From: CAZYEI01 sp964646425
GTDB lineage: Bacteria > Bacillota_I > Bacilli_A > RFN20 > JAISJY01
Length of the DNA stretch: 64,000 bases
Direction of reading: 5' to 3'
Assembly (NCBI GenBank): GCA_964646425.1
Contig: CAZYEI010000001.1
Span: 1 to 64,000, forward strand
Part shown: positions 24,288-33,108 of the stretch, piece after piece
Position numbering within the stretch: position 1 is the first letter of the stretch
How the letters are laid out: each line of letters starts with the position of its first letter
Translations under genes and position numbers: made by a program
Notes under the pieces: generated by a model
What the model was told of the DNA's origin: nothing
Databases searched by the model: none
Seen by the model: the letters and a program-made list of their open reading frames with translations, nothing else

Positions 24288-26388
24288 TTCTAATCGCCTC
24301 CTTAAACAACGAACCAACATAATCAATCAAATCACCAGCAAGCATTGTAATTATTAATATTACTAATAAAATTATCAACATAAATCCGATAGTAATAATA
24401 ATACTCTTTATTGTTTGCCAGAAAGTATAATTATGAATATTTTCAATACCCATAAAAATCATAAATCCTGTTAACCCAATTCCAGCATATTGAATTACTT
24501 GTAATAAAAAAACATCATCATATGTCAAGAAATGAGATAATATTGTAACAACAATCATTGAAATCATCCATGGAACAAGTGAATATCCAATCGTACGATA
24601 AATTGAAATCATTGTTCCTTCACCATCTTGAATAGAGGTTACCATATAATTACAATATATAAATAAACCAATAATGCCAACATATCCAGCAGTTAAAGCA
24701 ATAAAGTCAACTTCAAAGGCTTCGACATATTGATAGATAAATCCTTTACCTATTGTATACCATAAGAAAACTGCAAATGTAATAATATATAAAACTGTTG
24801 CCGCTAAAGTTGAACCTCTTTTTCCAGCCCTTAAATCATAAAAACTATCAGTTGGTTTCACTAATAATTGGTAAGTAAATTTTAAATCTTTAACCAGTTT
24901 AACATTATCTACCTTATTTTTAGCATTAACAGCCACAGCTAAGCAATTAGTTCTCTTATGAACTTTCTTTAATATTACAATAGCAATGATTGCAATAAAT
25001 AAAATCACTAATGCTGTAACTAAGTTATTTTGAATCCAAATATTACGAACTTCCCAATAAGCTTTTGAATATGATTGTCTATTTCTCGCAATTTCCAAAT
25101 GGTACATTGCACTTTCATAATCTTCATTATATAAGTAATTTAAACCAATGTTATTATGAGCAAGTGAAGACATTTGATTCAATTCAATTACTTCTTCCCA
25201 TAATGCAATTGATTCATCATAATGACCTAAATCATATTCAGCAAGTGCTGCATAGATTTTTTTAGAGTAATCAGTAGGTGTAAAAGTGTGAACTGCAGCT
25301 TTTTCACTATCTAAACACCATATTTTTCCATTATTATCAACAGCAATAGAAACTAATGAAGAGAACAATCCATCAATATCTTGAGTACTATCAGGTGTTT
25401 TACCACCAAACACACATAAAAATTCACCATCATTAGTGTAAATATAAATATATCCATCATTACTTGCAGCATAAACAATACCTTGAGAATCAACATAAAT
25501 ATCAACTGGTGAGTTTGAAGAAACTAGATCATACTTTGTAAATTGATTTACTCCTGCAGTATTGTGTTTTTGAATAAAAGCATAAGGTTTTGAATAATTT
25601 GTTGTAGTGTATAATAAACCATCTTTATCAGTAAATAAATTACTAAATAAAGGTGCTTGAATTGCTAAACCTAAATTTTCTTTTTGTTCTGTTGTAAATA
25701 GAATATCGTAAATATAATCCATAATTCCTTTAGTAACTTTGTTTGTTGCAAAATAGCCAAGGAATGAACCTTTCTTATCTAATTGAATTACACCATCGCC
25801 AATTCCATCTGCGATAACATAAACATTTCCATTAATGTCGGCAGAAACTTTAGAAGGTTCAAAATCACGATCTCTAAATAAAGTGCTTGTTGGTTTTCCA
25901 AAAGCTGTATAATACTCAAATTTAGATGATGAATCATTATATTGATAAATATATACATTTCTTGCTTCAGAATCCGCAATATAAAGCAAACGATTATTTA
26001 ATTCGTTATTATATGTTATAAATACACCTCTAGGATTTTTTATATTTTCTCCTTCAATTGTATATAACAAATTCATATTATCATCAAAAACACGAACAGC
26101 ACCCAAAGTATTTTTATCTAATTTTGAATCTGCAATATAAATAATATTGTCTTCATCAATAAAAATATCGTTTGGTTTATTTAGTCCAATATCTGTTAAT
26201 GTTTTATTTGGTAAATAAGCATCTTGAGTTCTAATTAAACCATGTCCTCTTGCATCAAGAGAATATGTATATGATGTTGCATTTCCACTCATTTCTACTA
26301 CCATAATATCTTTATTTTTTGGGGCCATTGCGAAACAAGTGAATAAAATAAGGACAACCGCAACAAATCCTTTTAATTTCATTTTCAT
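24274..26388 (-). CDS. NHL-repeat/TPR/Yip1 membrane protein
   Basis: A 704-aa protein with a signal peptide (GFVAVVLILFTCFAMAP). Residues about 50-370 form a beta-propeller of NHL-type repeats (for example PNDIFIDEDNIIYIADS and LVSIAVDNNGKIWCLDSE). A TPR pair follows at about 390-450 (SLAHNNIGLNYLYNEDYESAM), then a transmembrane helix (about 465-485) and a C-terminal Yip1-like domain of about five helices from residue 520. The extracellular propeller and the membrane domain suggest a sensor, scaffold or transporter partner. Its neighbour relation to DUF5696 and the permeases recurs in other Firmicutes loci as far as I recall. The stop overlaps the next gene's start. Confidence 0.78.
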   Translation of the reverse strand: MKMKLKGFVAVVLILFTCFAMAPKNKDIMVVEMSGNATSYTYSLDARGHGLIRTQDAYLPNKTLTDIGLNKPNDIFIDEDNIIYIADSKLDKNTLGAVRVFDDNMNLLYTIEGENIKNPRGVFITYNNELNNRLLYIADSEARNVYIYQYNDSSSKFEYYTAFGKPTSTLFRDRDFEPSKVSADINGNVYVIADGIGDGVIQLDKKGSFLGYFATNKVTKGIMDYIYDILFTTEQKENLGLAIQAPLFSNLFTDKDGLLYTTTNYSKPYAFIQKHNTAGVNQFTKYDLVSSNSPVDIYVDSQGIVYAASNDGYIYIYTNDGEFLCVFGGKTPDSTQDIDGLFSSLVSIAVDNNGKIWCLDSEKAAVHTFTPTDYSKKIYAALAEYDLGHYDESIALWEEVIELNQMSSLAHNNIGLNYLYNEDYESAMYHLEIARNRQSYSKAYWEVRNIWIQNNLVTALVILFIAIIAIVILKKVHKRTNCLAVAVNAKNKVDNVKLVKDLKFTYQLLVKPTDSFYDLRAGKRGSTLAATVLYIITFAVFLWYTIGKGFIYQYVEAFEVDFIALTAGYVGIIGLFIYCNYMVTSIQDGEGTMISIYRTIGYSLVPWMISMIVVTILSHFLTYDDVFLLQVIQYAGIGLTGFMIFMGIENIHNYTFWQTIKSIIITIGFMLIILLVILIITMLAGDLIDYVGSLFKEAIRNVIS

Positions 26389-26389
26389 A

Positions 26390-27268
26390 TTATTTAATAC
26401 CTGAATGAGCCATAGTATTCATAACTTTACTTTGCATGAAAATAAAGATAATTAAATTTGGCACAAAGATAATAACAGACGCTGCAGCTTGCATACCGAC
26501 CCCAATAATGCTATTTCCTGTAGTCGTCATTGTTAATGTATTTAAGTAATAAGCAAATGTTTTTAGCGATTCTTCTTGAATGTATAAAGAAGAAGTTGAA
26601 GTATTATTCCAAACGCTTTGGAATGTTAAAATACCTACCGTTGCAATCGCAGGTTTAATAATAGGAACAATTATCTTCCAGACAGTTTGGAAATCATTTG
26701 CACCATCTAACTTAGCTGATTCAATTAATTCATCTGGTGTTTGGTCCATAAATTGCTTAACTAAGAATAAACCAACTGGCATTGCAACAAGTGGAATTAT
26801 ATTTGCCCAGAAACTATTAATTAATCCAATTTTACTAATAATAAAATAAGACGGAATTGAAAGAGCAGTACCAACAAACATAAGTGCAGTTTGATTTATA
26901 GAAACTAATTTACCACAAAATTTAAAATGCTTTTTTGATAAAGCATATGCTGCGAGCACTGTAATAACCCAGTTAATTAAAACCGTTAATACGGTAACGA
27001 CAATTGAATTAAATAAATATCTAGACATTGGAATAAAGGTTGTTGAACCAGCCTTAAATAATCTTTTAAAATTATCTAATGTTGGATTTTGAACTAAAAA
27101 CTTTGGTGGGAATGCAAATAATTCATCTAAAGGTTTTAGTGAGTGACAAAAAGTATATATTAAAGGTAAAATCATAAATGCTGCAATTGGAAGCAAGATT
27201 ATATAAAATTTAATTTGGGATTTTGAAAACTTTTTAGGGTTTATTGTGGATCCACTTAATTTTGCCAT
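26390..27268 (-). CDS. sugar ABC transporter permease, MalG type (first pair)
   Basis: A 292-aa permease with six transmembrane helices and the EAA loop DELIESAKLDGANDFQTVWKI near residue 190. It ends 1 nt before the next gene starts and follows the MalF-type partner by 12 nt. It forms a heterodimer with that partner and uses an unlinked ATPase. The first pair is not closely similar to the second (20-22 kb), so it is not a recent duplication. Confidence 0.93.
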   Translation of the reverse strand: MAKLSGSTINPKKFSKSQIKFYIILLPIAAFMILPLIYTFCHSLKPLDELFAFPPKFLVQNPTLDNFKRLFKAGSTTFIPMSRYLFNSIVVTVLTVLINWVITVLAAYALSKKHFKFCGKLVSINQTALMFVGTALSIPSYFIISKIGLINSFWANIIPLVAMPVGLFLVKQFMDQTPDELIESAKLDGANDFQTVWKIIVPIIKPAIATVGILTFQSVWNNTSTSSLYIQEESLKTFAYYLNTLTMTTTGNSIIGVGMQAAASVIIFVPNLIIFIFMQSKVMNTMAHSGIK

Positions 27269-27280
27269 ATACTACACCTC

Positions 27281-28252
27281 CTAATCCTTTTCACCAAATA
27301 GTTTATATGCAATTTTAGTAAAAATCATAATAATTGCTAATAAAACTACTGATAATGCTGCTGCATAACCCATTTCATAACGTGCATAACCATAATCATC
27401 AATATGGTTAATAATCAATTGTGCTGAATATTCAGGAGTTGGGTTTACTCCAGAAAGAGCAACACCTATACCTCCATTATTAAATGCACTGACAATTGCC
27501 ATAACTGCTCCAAATAGCATTTGTGGTTTCATGTTCGGAATTGTTACATACATAATTTCTTGAAATCTATTTTTTACGCCATCTATATGAGCTGCTTCAT
27601 ATTGTTCAGCATCAATATTAAGCATACCAGCTAATGTACTTAAAAAACCAACTCCCATTGAACTCCATAGAGCAACAACAATAACAATGGTCATTAAATA
27701 CTTTGGATCTTGTAAAAATTGAATTGGCGTATCTATTAATCCTAATTGCAATAAGATTGAATTTATATAACCACTTTGGTCACCTGAGAATAGTGTTTTC
27801 CAAATTACAGCCATAAATACACCACCAAGCATACTTGGCAAATATAATATTAAAGCTAAAACTGTTCTAGGTTTATGTGGTAATTGAGCAAGCATCCATG
27901 CCAACATAAATGAAATTATATAACCACCAGGGCCAGTAATAATTGCATATTTAAATGTATTTGGCAATACATACTTTAAAAATATTTCATCTTGAGTTAA
28001 TAAATAAATATAATTATCTAATCCACTAAATTTTGGACTTTCAATAACGTTAAAAGAGGTAAATGAAAGACCGATTGCCACAGCAACTGGAATAGCAATG
28101 AATATACAGAAAAGTAATGCATAAGGTAATAGCATAATAATGGTAGCACCCAAATCGCTAAATGTCATTCTTTTTAAGCGATTCCAAGCTGTATTTATGT
28201 AGCCACCTACACTCTTTCTTTCTTTAATTTCTTTTATTTTCTTTTCTTTCAT
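27281..28252 (-). CDS. sugar ABC transporter permease, MalF type (first pair)
   Basis: A 323-aa permease. A basic N terminus is followed by six transmembrane helices (first at IIMLLPYALLFCIFIAIPVAV) and the EAA loop EQYEAAHIDGVKNRFQEI near residue 222. It starts 2 nt after the end of the 3' half of the split binding-protein gene, which is the usual place of a cognate binding protein. Confidence 0.93.
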   Translation of the reverse strand: MKEKKIKEIKERKSVGGYINTAWNRLKRMTFSDLGATIIMLLPYALLFCIFIAIPVAVAIGLSFTSFNVIESPKFSGLDNYIYLLTQDEIFLKYVLPNTFKYAIITGPGGYIISFMLAWMLAQLPHKPRTVLALILYLPSMLGGVFMAVIWKTLFSGDQSGYINSILLQLGLIDTPIQFLQDPKYLMTIVIVVALWSSMGVGFLSTLAGMLNIDAEQYEAAHIDGVKNRFQEIMYVTIPNMKPQMLFGAVMAIVSAFNNGGIGVALSGVNPTPEYSAQLIINHIDDYGYARYEMGYAAALSVVLLAIIMIFTKIAYKLFGEKD

Positions 28253-28254
28253 AA

Positions 28255-29883
28255 CTAATTACCTTTATTTTGGGCAATCATTTTTTCCACCCAATCTCTT
28301 TCTCTAATTGTATAACCATCTGTATAACCAAATTCTTCTAATTTTCTTGTTATTTCTCTATTTATTGAAATAACTGCAGTATCAATTGATCCCCTAACAG
28401 GTTCGTTGCTTAATACAACTTGTGTCCAAATATTACTTAGTCCTCTTTCTAACATATATTGTCCTGGAGTTCTAGGAATATCGATAATATATTCAAGAGA
28501 ATTTAAAATAACTTGTTTATCTTTTGAATCAATTGGCGCATTGGCAACTGCTTCTAGATTACAGCTTAACCATAAATATTCAGGTCCATATGTAGATTGC
28601 AAAGTATAACCAAATTCTGTTTGAACTTCAGTTGAAGTCCACCATTTTAAGAAATCCCAACATCTTTCAGCTTTGTTAGTATCAGCAAATATCATCGATG
28701 CAGAACCATTACTGATATATGTTCTATTTATTGAACCATCATCTTGTTCTGTTCCAAGAGGCAAAGTAATTTGCCATTTACCATTTAATTCTGGAGCTGC
28801 ATTTTTCATCATCAAGTAATCAGAGAATGAAGCAGTTCCAATTGGTTGAGTTCCATTTCTAAATGAATTATAGAAACTTTGAACTTGCGTTGATAAAGAA
28901 TATTTTGTAAATAATTCTGTTAATTGAGTTATTCCCTTAACAGCTGCTTCTGAATTAATAGCAGTAGCAGTTCCATTTGCATTATATAATTGTCCACCAT
29001 TTTGATAAATCAATGGTGCAGTTTGATAGAACCACTTAGTTGCATTTGTAGCACTAATTTGCATATAGTAATTCATTCCATATCTTTGTAATGTAGGAAG
29101 AATACCAATCATTTCAGTATAAGTATTTGGAACATCAATATCAAATGAATTAAAAATATCTTCACGATACATCATAACATTAAAATCAAGTGTTTCAGGT
29201 AATCCGTAAACTTTATCATTTAAAATATATGATACTAAAGTTCCTGGAGCAAAATGGTTATCACTCATAACTTGCCAAAAATCTTCAAATTGAGTCATAT
29301 CATATGCTGCATTTCTAACTGCAAAATCGAATGGCATATGTGAACCAAGTCCCATAGCCATATCTGGTGTTTCGCCAGCAGCATTTGCCAATAATAATTT
29401 TGAAGCATCAGGCATAATTGCTAATTTTACTTTGGTTTCCGTAGTATTAAATTCACGATCAATCATATTTTGCATAATATCAATGTAGGTCATTGGTCTA
29501 TTTACCCAAATTGTTAAAACATTAGGATCTTCATCATCCAATGATTGTTTATACTTATCAGAAAAGAATGAATCCAGTAAGATTGTTGCATCAGCACCTA
29601 AAGTAACAAAAACATTTTTAGTTGCTCTTGGCAATTTAGTTTTTCCATAAACATACATCATATCTAAAGATATTGCTTGTCCAGAAAATGAAGAAATACT
29701 TTCACCAACAAGAGCGTTTATAGAACTTGTACCACTATATAAATTTTCTAAATATAGAGGCAATTCATCAGGCTCTTCCATTAATTCTTCCAAAGTAGCA
29801 ATTGCTTTTTGCACATATGAAAGTAATGAAGAATCAGCACCTTTTTCAGAATAAATTTTTCCTCTTGTAATTATTGCTTTCAT
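28255..29883 (-). CDS. solute-binding protein, C-terminal part of a gene split by TAA
   Basis: A 542-aa frame with the family 1 extracellular solute-binding fold (residues about 100-520: VLTIWVNRPMTYIDIMQNMIDREFN, DKVYGLPETLDFNVMMYREDIF). It has no signal peptide, no lipobox and no ribosome-binding site before its first ATG. It is in the same frame as the upstream 447-aa ORF: one TAA (29908-29910) and eight sense codons separate the two. Together they would be a 998-residue exported binding protein with an N-terminal carbohydrate-binding-like region, a size I recall for homologues beside DUF5696/Yip1 genes. Alone, this half would stay in the cytosol. It is probably inactive unless the stop is read through or is an error. 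Confidence 0.8.
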   Translation of the reverse strand: MKAIITRGKIYSEKGADSSLLSYVQKAIATLEELMEEPDELPLYLENLYSGTSSINALVGESISSFSGQAISLDMMYVYGKTKLPRATKNVFVTLGADATILLDSFFSDKYKQSLDDEDPNVLTIWVNRPMTYIDIMQNMIDREFNTTETKVKLAIMPDASKLLLANAAGETPDMAMGLGSHMPFDFAVRNAAYDMTQFEDFWQVMSDNHFAPGTLVSYILNDKVYGLPETLDFNVMMYREDIFNSFDIDVPNTYTEMIGILPTLQRYGMNYYMQISATNATKWFYQTAPLIYQNGGQLYNANGTATAINSEAAVKGITQLTELFTKYSLSTQVQSFYNSFRNGTQPIGTASFSDYLMMKNAAPELNGKWQITLPLGTEQDDGSINRTYISNGSASMIFADTNKAERCWDFLKWWTSTEVQTEFGYTLQSTYGPEYLWLSCNLEAVANAPIDSKDKQVILNSLEYIIDIPRTPGQYMLERGLSNIWTQVVLSNEPVRGSIDTAVISINREITRKLEEFGYTDGYTIRERDWVEKMIAQNKGN

Positions 29884-29907
29884 TAAAGTATCATAAGCTT
29901 TTAAATA

Positions 29908-31251
29908 TTATGAAGTTTCCGGAATATATTTTGTCAATTTCCAATCTTTATCCATATCAATATCATTTCCAGTAACTTTTAAAATTTCCAAGGCAAAATA
30001 ATTTATATGATCAACAATTAATTGCAAATCGTTAATTAATGATGCCATATTTTCCATTTCAGCACGTAAAGTAATTTCATGTTTTCCAGCACTTAAATAT
30101 ACATAATATGGATTGCCATCATCATCTTGTAAATGGGTATTGCTCCATGTATTTCCAGTATGTGGGAATGAATAATTTTGTAACTCAGCAAATGGAATAA
30201 CTCCATCTATATAGACACTTCTAAAAGCATCATATTCATTTTTATCGTTAATATAATGGAATCCCAATTGATAATATCCGGCAACTTCTACCTCTACTTC
30301 ATATGTTATACTTTGTCCGGCTTTTTGCCATGATGTTCCAGAAATTACATTTAATTTTTTAATATCAGTTGAATATGGAGTAACATTTGGAGTTGACTCA
30401 CTTTCTAATCTTACGTATGAAGAATTTTTTTCTATATATTCTGTTGCATTAATTTTGTAAAGAGATTTTTGTAAACTTTGTTCGCCATATTTTGCTTTTA
30501 TTTCATTTTGATAATTAGCATAGGAAACAATTTTTTGTGGGGACTTTGCTTTTAATTGTCCTAACGCTAAAACACCACTGCTCGAAATAGAATTAATTGT
30601 TATTTTATTTTCACCATTTTCTAAATAAAAAAGTAAAGGAGTAGATGATTTATATTGATTGTCATACATTTGTAATGACATCCATTCATCTATTCTAACA
30701 CTTGATGGAATAGTCTCATCGCCATAAGAATCTAAAGGAAAATCTTTTGTTGAATCTTGCCAGTATAAAGGAACATCAATTGTAGATGCTTCACTATATT
30801 GATATTTATCATTAATTTCAATTCCTATTGTTTGATTGGTTAAAACATTATCTCCTACAACTCGATAATCAACTTCAATCTCATATAATCCTGATGTTGG
30901 AATATCAACTAAATAGTCAACACTTTCACCATATTCAATAGTATAGATATTTCCATTAGAATAGCCATAATTATTGTTCTCTTGATTAGTTTTTGAAGAC
31001 ATTGAAGCTATTTCACTATCCTTCAATGAATAATTAATATCTTTTTCACCTAAAAAATCAACATATGTTGTTTCGTGTTTAAAACTACTCGTTTCAATAG
31101 ATTTAACCAGTAAATCATATGCATTTTTTCTTTCTTCTTCATTTATATTAAAATCAGGAGCAGAACCACTATTTGCTATTACTACTACTCCAACGGATAA
31201 TAGTGCAATTAAGGTAACAATCGACACTACTCTTTTTGTTTTTCTTCTCAT
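29908..31251 (-). CDS. exported N-terminal part of the split solute-binding protein
   Basis: About 447 aa from the ATG at 31251, chosen for GGTGGGG upstream. It has an N-terminal signal/anchor helix (VVSIVTLIALLSVGVVVIA) and two beta-rich segments that resemble CBM6/CBM35-like sandwiches: residues about 80-240 (VDYLVDIPTSGLYEIEVDYR) and about 280-440 (SITYEVEVEVAGYYQLGFHY). It ends at TAA 29908-29910, and the same frame continues into the 542-aa solute-binding domain. The N-terminal part could still be secreted and bind glycans, but without the transport domain. It follows the lipoprotein binding-protein gene across an 11-bp hairpin. Confidence 0.78.
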   Translation of the reverse strand: MRRKTKRVVSIVTLIALLSVGVVVIANSGSAPDFNINEEERKNAYDLLVKSIETSSFKHETTYVDFLGEKDINYSLKDSEIASMSSKTNQENNNYGYSNGNIYTIEYGESVDYLVDIPTSGLYEIEVDYRVVGDNVLTNQTIGIEINDKYQYSEASTIDVPLYWQDSTKDFPLDSYGDETIPSSVRIDEWMSLQMYDNQYKSSTPLLFYLENGENKITINSISSSGVLALGQLKAKSPQKIVSYANYQNEIKAKYGEQSLQKSLYKINATEYIEKNSSYVRLESESTPNVTPYSTDIKKLNVISGTSWQKAGQSITYEVEVEVAGYYQLGFHYINDKNEYDAFRSVYIDGVIPFAELQNYSFPHTGNTWSNTHLQDDDGNPYYVYLSAGKHEITLRAEMENMASLINDLQLIVDHINYFALEILKVTGNDIDMDKDWKLTKYIPETS

Positions 31252-31288
31252 AATTAACCCCACCTTAATTAATTGTAAAGACTGCATA

Positions 31289-31315
31289 AGAGTAGGACAA
31301 AAAATGTCCTACTCT
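31289..31315 (-). other. intercistronic hairpin
   Basis: A perfect 11-bp stem AGAGTAGGACA/TGTCCTACTCT with a 5-nt loop after the 564-aa binding-protein gene. No T run follows on the minus strand, so it looks like an mRNA-stabilising or processing structure and not a terminator. Confidence 0.6.
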
Positions 31316-31340
31316 ATGTATCTTTTATTTAAAATATTAA

Positions 31341-33035
31341 TTAGAAATCAGACTCATTAAAGCCATAATAAGTAATCAATGATTGACGAATTAAACCAAA
31401 TGCTTGCTCATAACGACCATTAATTACATCATTATATTCGCTTAAGAACGCTGTATATGTGCTATACCAGTTCGGACTATCAATTGTAACACCTACAACA
31501 TCTTCAACACCAAAGTTATCAATTTCATGTAAAATAGAAACTGTTTCTCCACCATCGTTCATATATTCTCTAGGGAATGCCTTATCTGAAACACCATAAA
31601 TTTTTCCTTCTCCCCAAAGTCTAACAACTTCAGCAAATCCAGGGAATTTTTCAGCATCTGCAAATTCCATATGTCCAGGAGTAGATAACCAAATTTCCAT
31701 TTGTTTATCATAATCATCACCCTTTGAAATTAAAGGGAAAGATTGAGGAGTTGCATATGCATAAACATAATTACCATCATCATCTAATGTATCGGAATAT
31801 TGTTGTTTACTTGCAGCTTCCCATGCATCTGTACTTGTTAGCCAGAAAGCAGTGAATGTATAGGCAATATCCATCTTCTTTAATTCAGCTTCACTACATG
31901 TATTGTTACCATCATCAGCACAATAGTTATAAATAGAAATTGGATCTAAAACTACACCAACATGATTATCAACAATAACATCACCATTTGAATTTGTTAA
32001 AGCTGGACGAGGATAATAATCCCAATCATCTGATAATACTTCACTAGCTCCGCCTTCAGTATTTCCATAAACAAACATCCAAGGATGTTGATCAAGAGTT
32101 AGTAAACCACCTTTTGAGAAATAATAATACTCATAATTGCCAAGTCTTGAAGTATAGTCTATAATTCCAGGATCAGTCCAATCTCCAGTAGCATTTTTAA
32201 AACTATATTGAGCTTGTTCAACAAGATTTGGAAGTGCTTGTTTAAAATCATCAGTAGCAAAATTTACATATGTTTCGCCACCTTCAAAATTTTGAAGTTG
32301 TGTTTCAATATATGCACCTTTTAGCATTGTCATACTAGCATCTAAGCTTCCATAATAAGAATAATCTACTTTATGTGAAACAAAGTCTGTGTAATCATCC
32401 CATGTCCAGTCAACATCTGGAGAAGCAATTTTTTGAGCTGTCGCTAATTCTCTATTTACATAAACTCCCCAAGGAATAGCATATTGAGGAAGCGCACCTT
32501 GGAATCCATAAAAATTACACATAGAAAGTAATGATGGATTTAATTTCTTATATGCAGCATCATCTTTATATCTTGATAGATCTGCGATAATGCCTTGTTG
32601 CATATCATCATAAACATTTTTAGATAAGAAAATATCAGGATACGCTCCATTTGCAGCCTTATAATTTTCTAATTCAGCGCTCCAATCTTCCGGATCATCA
32701 GCTTTACTTGCTAAATTAATTTTAATATTTGGATATGTTTTATTAAATTCTTTAGCAATAGCATAAATCATTGCAGTATTAAATCCTGAAATTTCATTTG
32801 GTGCCCATTCAGCATGACCAATATCTTTATGAGTTTGACCATCGCCAGCCCAAACCATAACAGTAATATCTCCACTTGTATTTTTATCAATTAAATCAGT
32901 TACTTGACCATTACCACCAGAAGCTGTATTACTTGACTTATTTGGTTTTGAAGTATTACTGCCACCACACGCTGCAACTGACGTTAATAAAACTAATGAA
33001 GCAAGTAGAGTACTAAATTTATTAAATTTTTTCAT
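31341..33035 (-). CDS. sugar ABC transporter solute-binding lipoprotein
   Basis: About 564 aa from the ATG at 33035 (AGGAGG upstream). The lipobox VAAC puts Cys at residue 23, followed by an Asn/Ser-rich linker and a family 1 extracellular solute-binding domain (DITVMVWAGDGQTHKDIG, FNKTYPNIKINLASKA, VYDDMQQGIIADLS, YAIPWGVYVNRELATAQKI). It is longer than MalE-type proteins (about 400), which suggests a binding cleft for longer chains. It could serve either permease pair. Strong hairpins flank the gene in the mRNA on both sides. Confidence 0.93.
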   Translation of the reverse strand: MKKFNKFSTLLASLVLLTSVAACGGSNTSKPNKSSNTASGGNGQVTDLIDKNTSGDITVMVWAGDGQTHKDIGHAEWAPNEISGFNTAMIYAIAKEFNKTYPNIKINLASKADDPEDWSAELENYKAANGAYPDIFLSKNVYDDMQQGIIADLSRYKDDAAYKKLNPSLLSMCNFYGFQGALPQYAIPWGVYVNRELATAQKIASPDVDWTWDDYTDFVSHKVDYSYYGSLDASMTMLKGAYIETQLQNFEGGETYVNFATDDFKQALPNLVEQAQYSFKNATGDWTDPGIIDYTSRLGNYEYYYFSKGGLLTLDQHPWMFVYGNTEGGASEVLSDDWDYYPRPALTNSNGDVIVDNHVGVVLDPISIYNYCADDGNNTCSEAELKKMDIAYTFTAFWLTSTDAWEAASKQQYSDTLDDDGNYVYAYATPQSFPLISKGDDYDKQMEIWLSTPGHMEFADAEKFPGFAEVVRLWGEGKIYGVSDKAFPREYMNDGGETVSILHEIDNFGVEDVVGVTIDSPNWYSTYTAFLSEYNDVINGRYEQAFGLIRQSLITYYGFNESDF

Positions 33036-33068
33036 TATTTTGCCTCCTATTTTACTAATTATCAATTC

Positions 33069-33098
33069 AAAGGTAACAACACTAAAGTTGTTACCTTT
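33069..33098 (-). other. intercistronic hairpin
   Basis: A perfect 12-bp stem AAAGGTAACAAC/GTTGTTACCTTT with a 6-nt loop between the CBM lipoprotein and binding-protein genes. On the minus strand it is followed by GAATTG, not by T residues. It forms a pair with the hairpin at 31289. Confidence 0.6.
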
Positions 33099-33108
33099 AT
33101 TTTTATTA

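Noticed and set aside
19732..28252. Recent duplication of the permease pairs
   Set aside because: EAA-loop sequences, lengths and N/C-terminal extensions differ clearly between the pairs.
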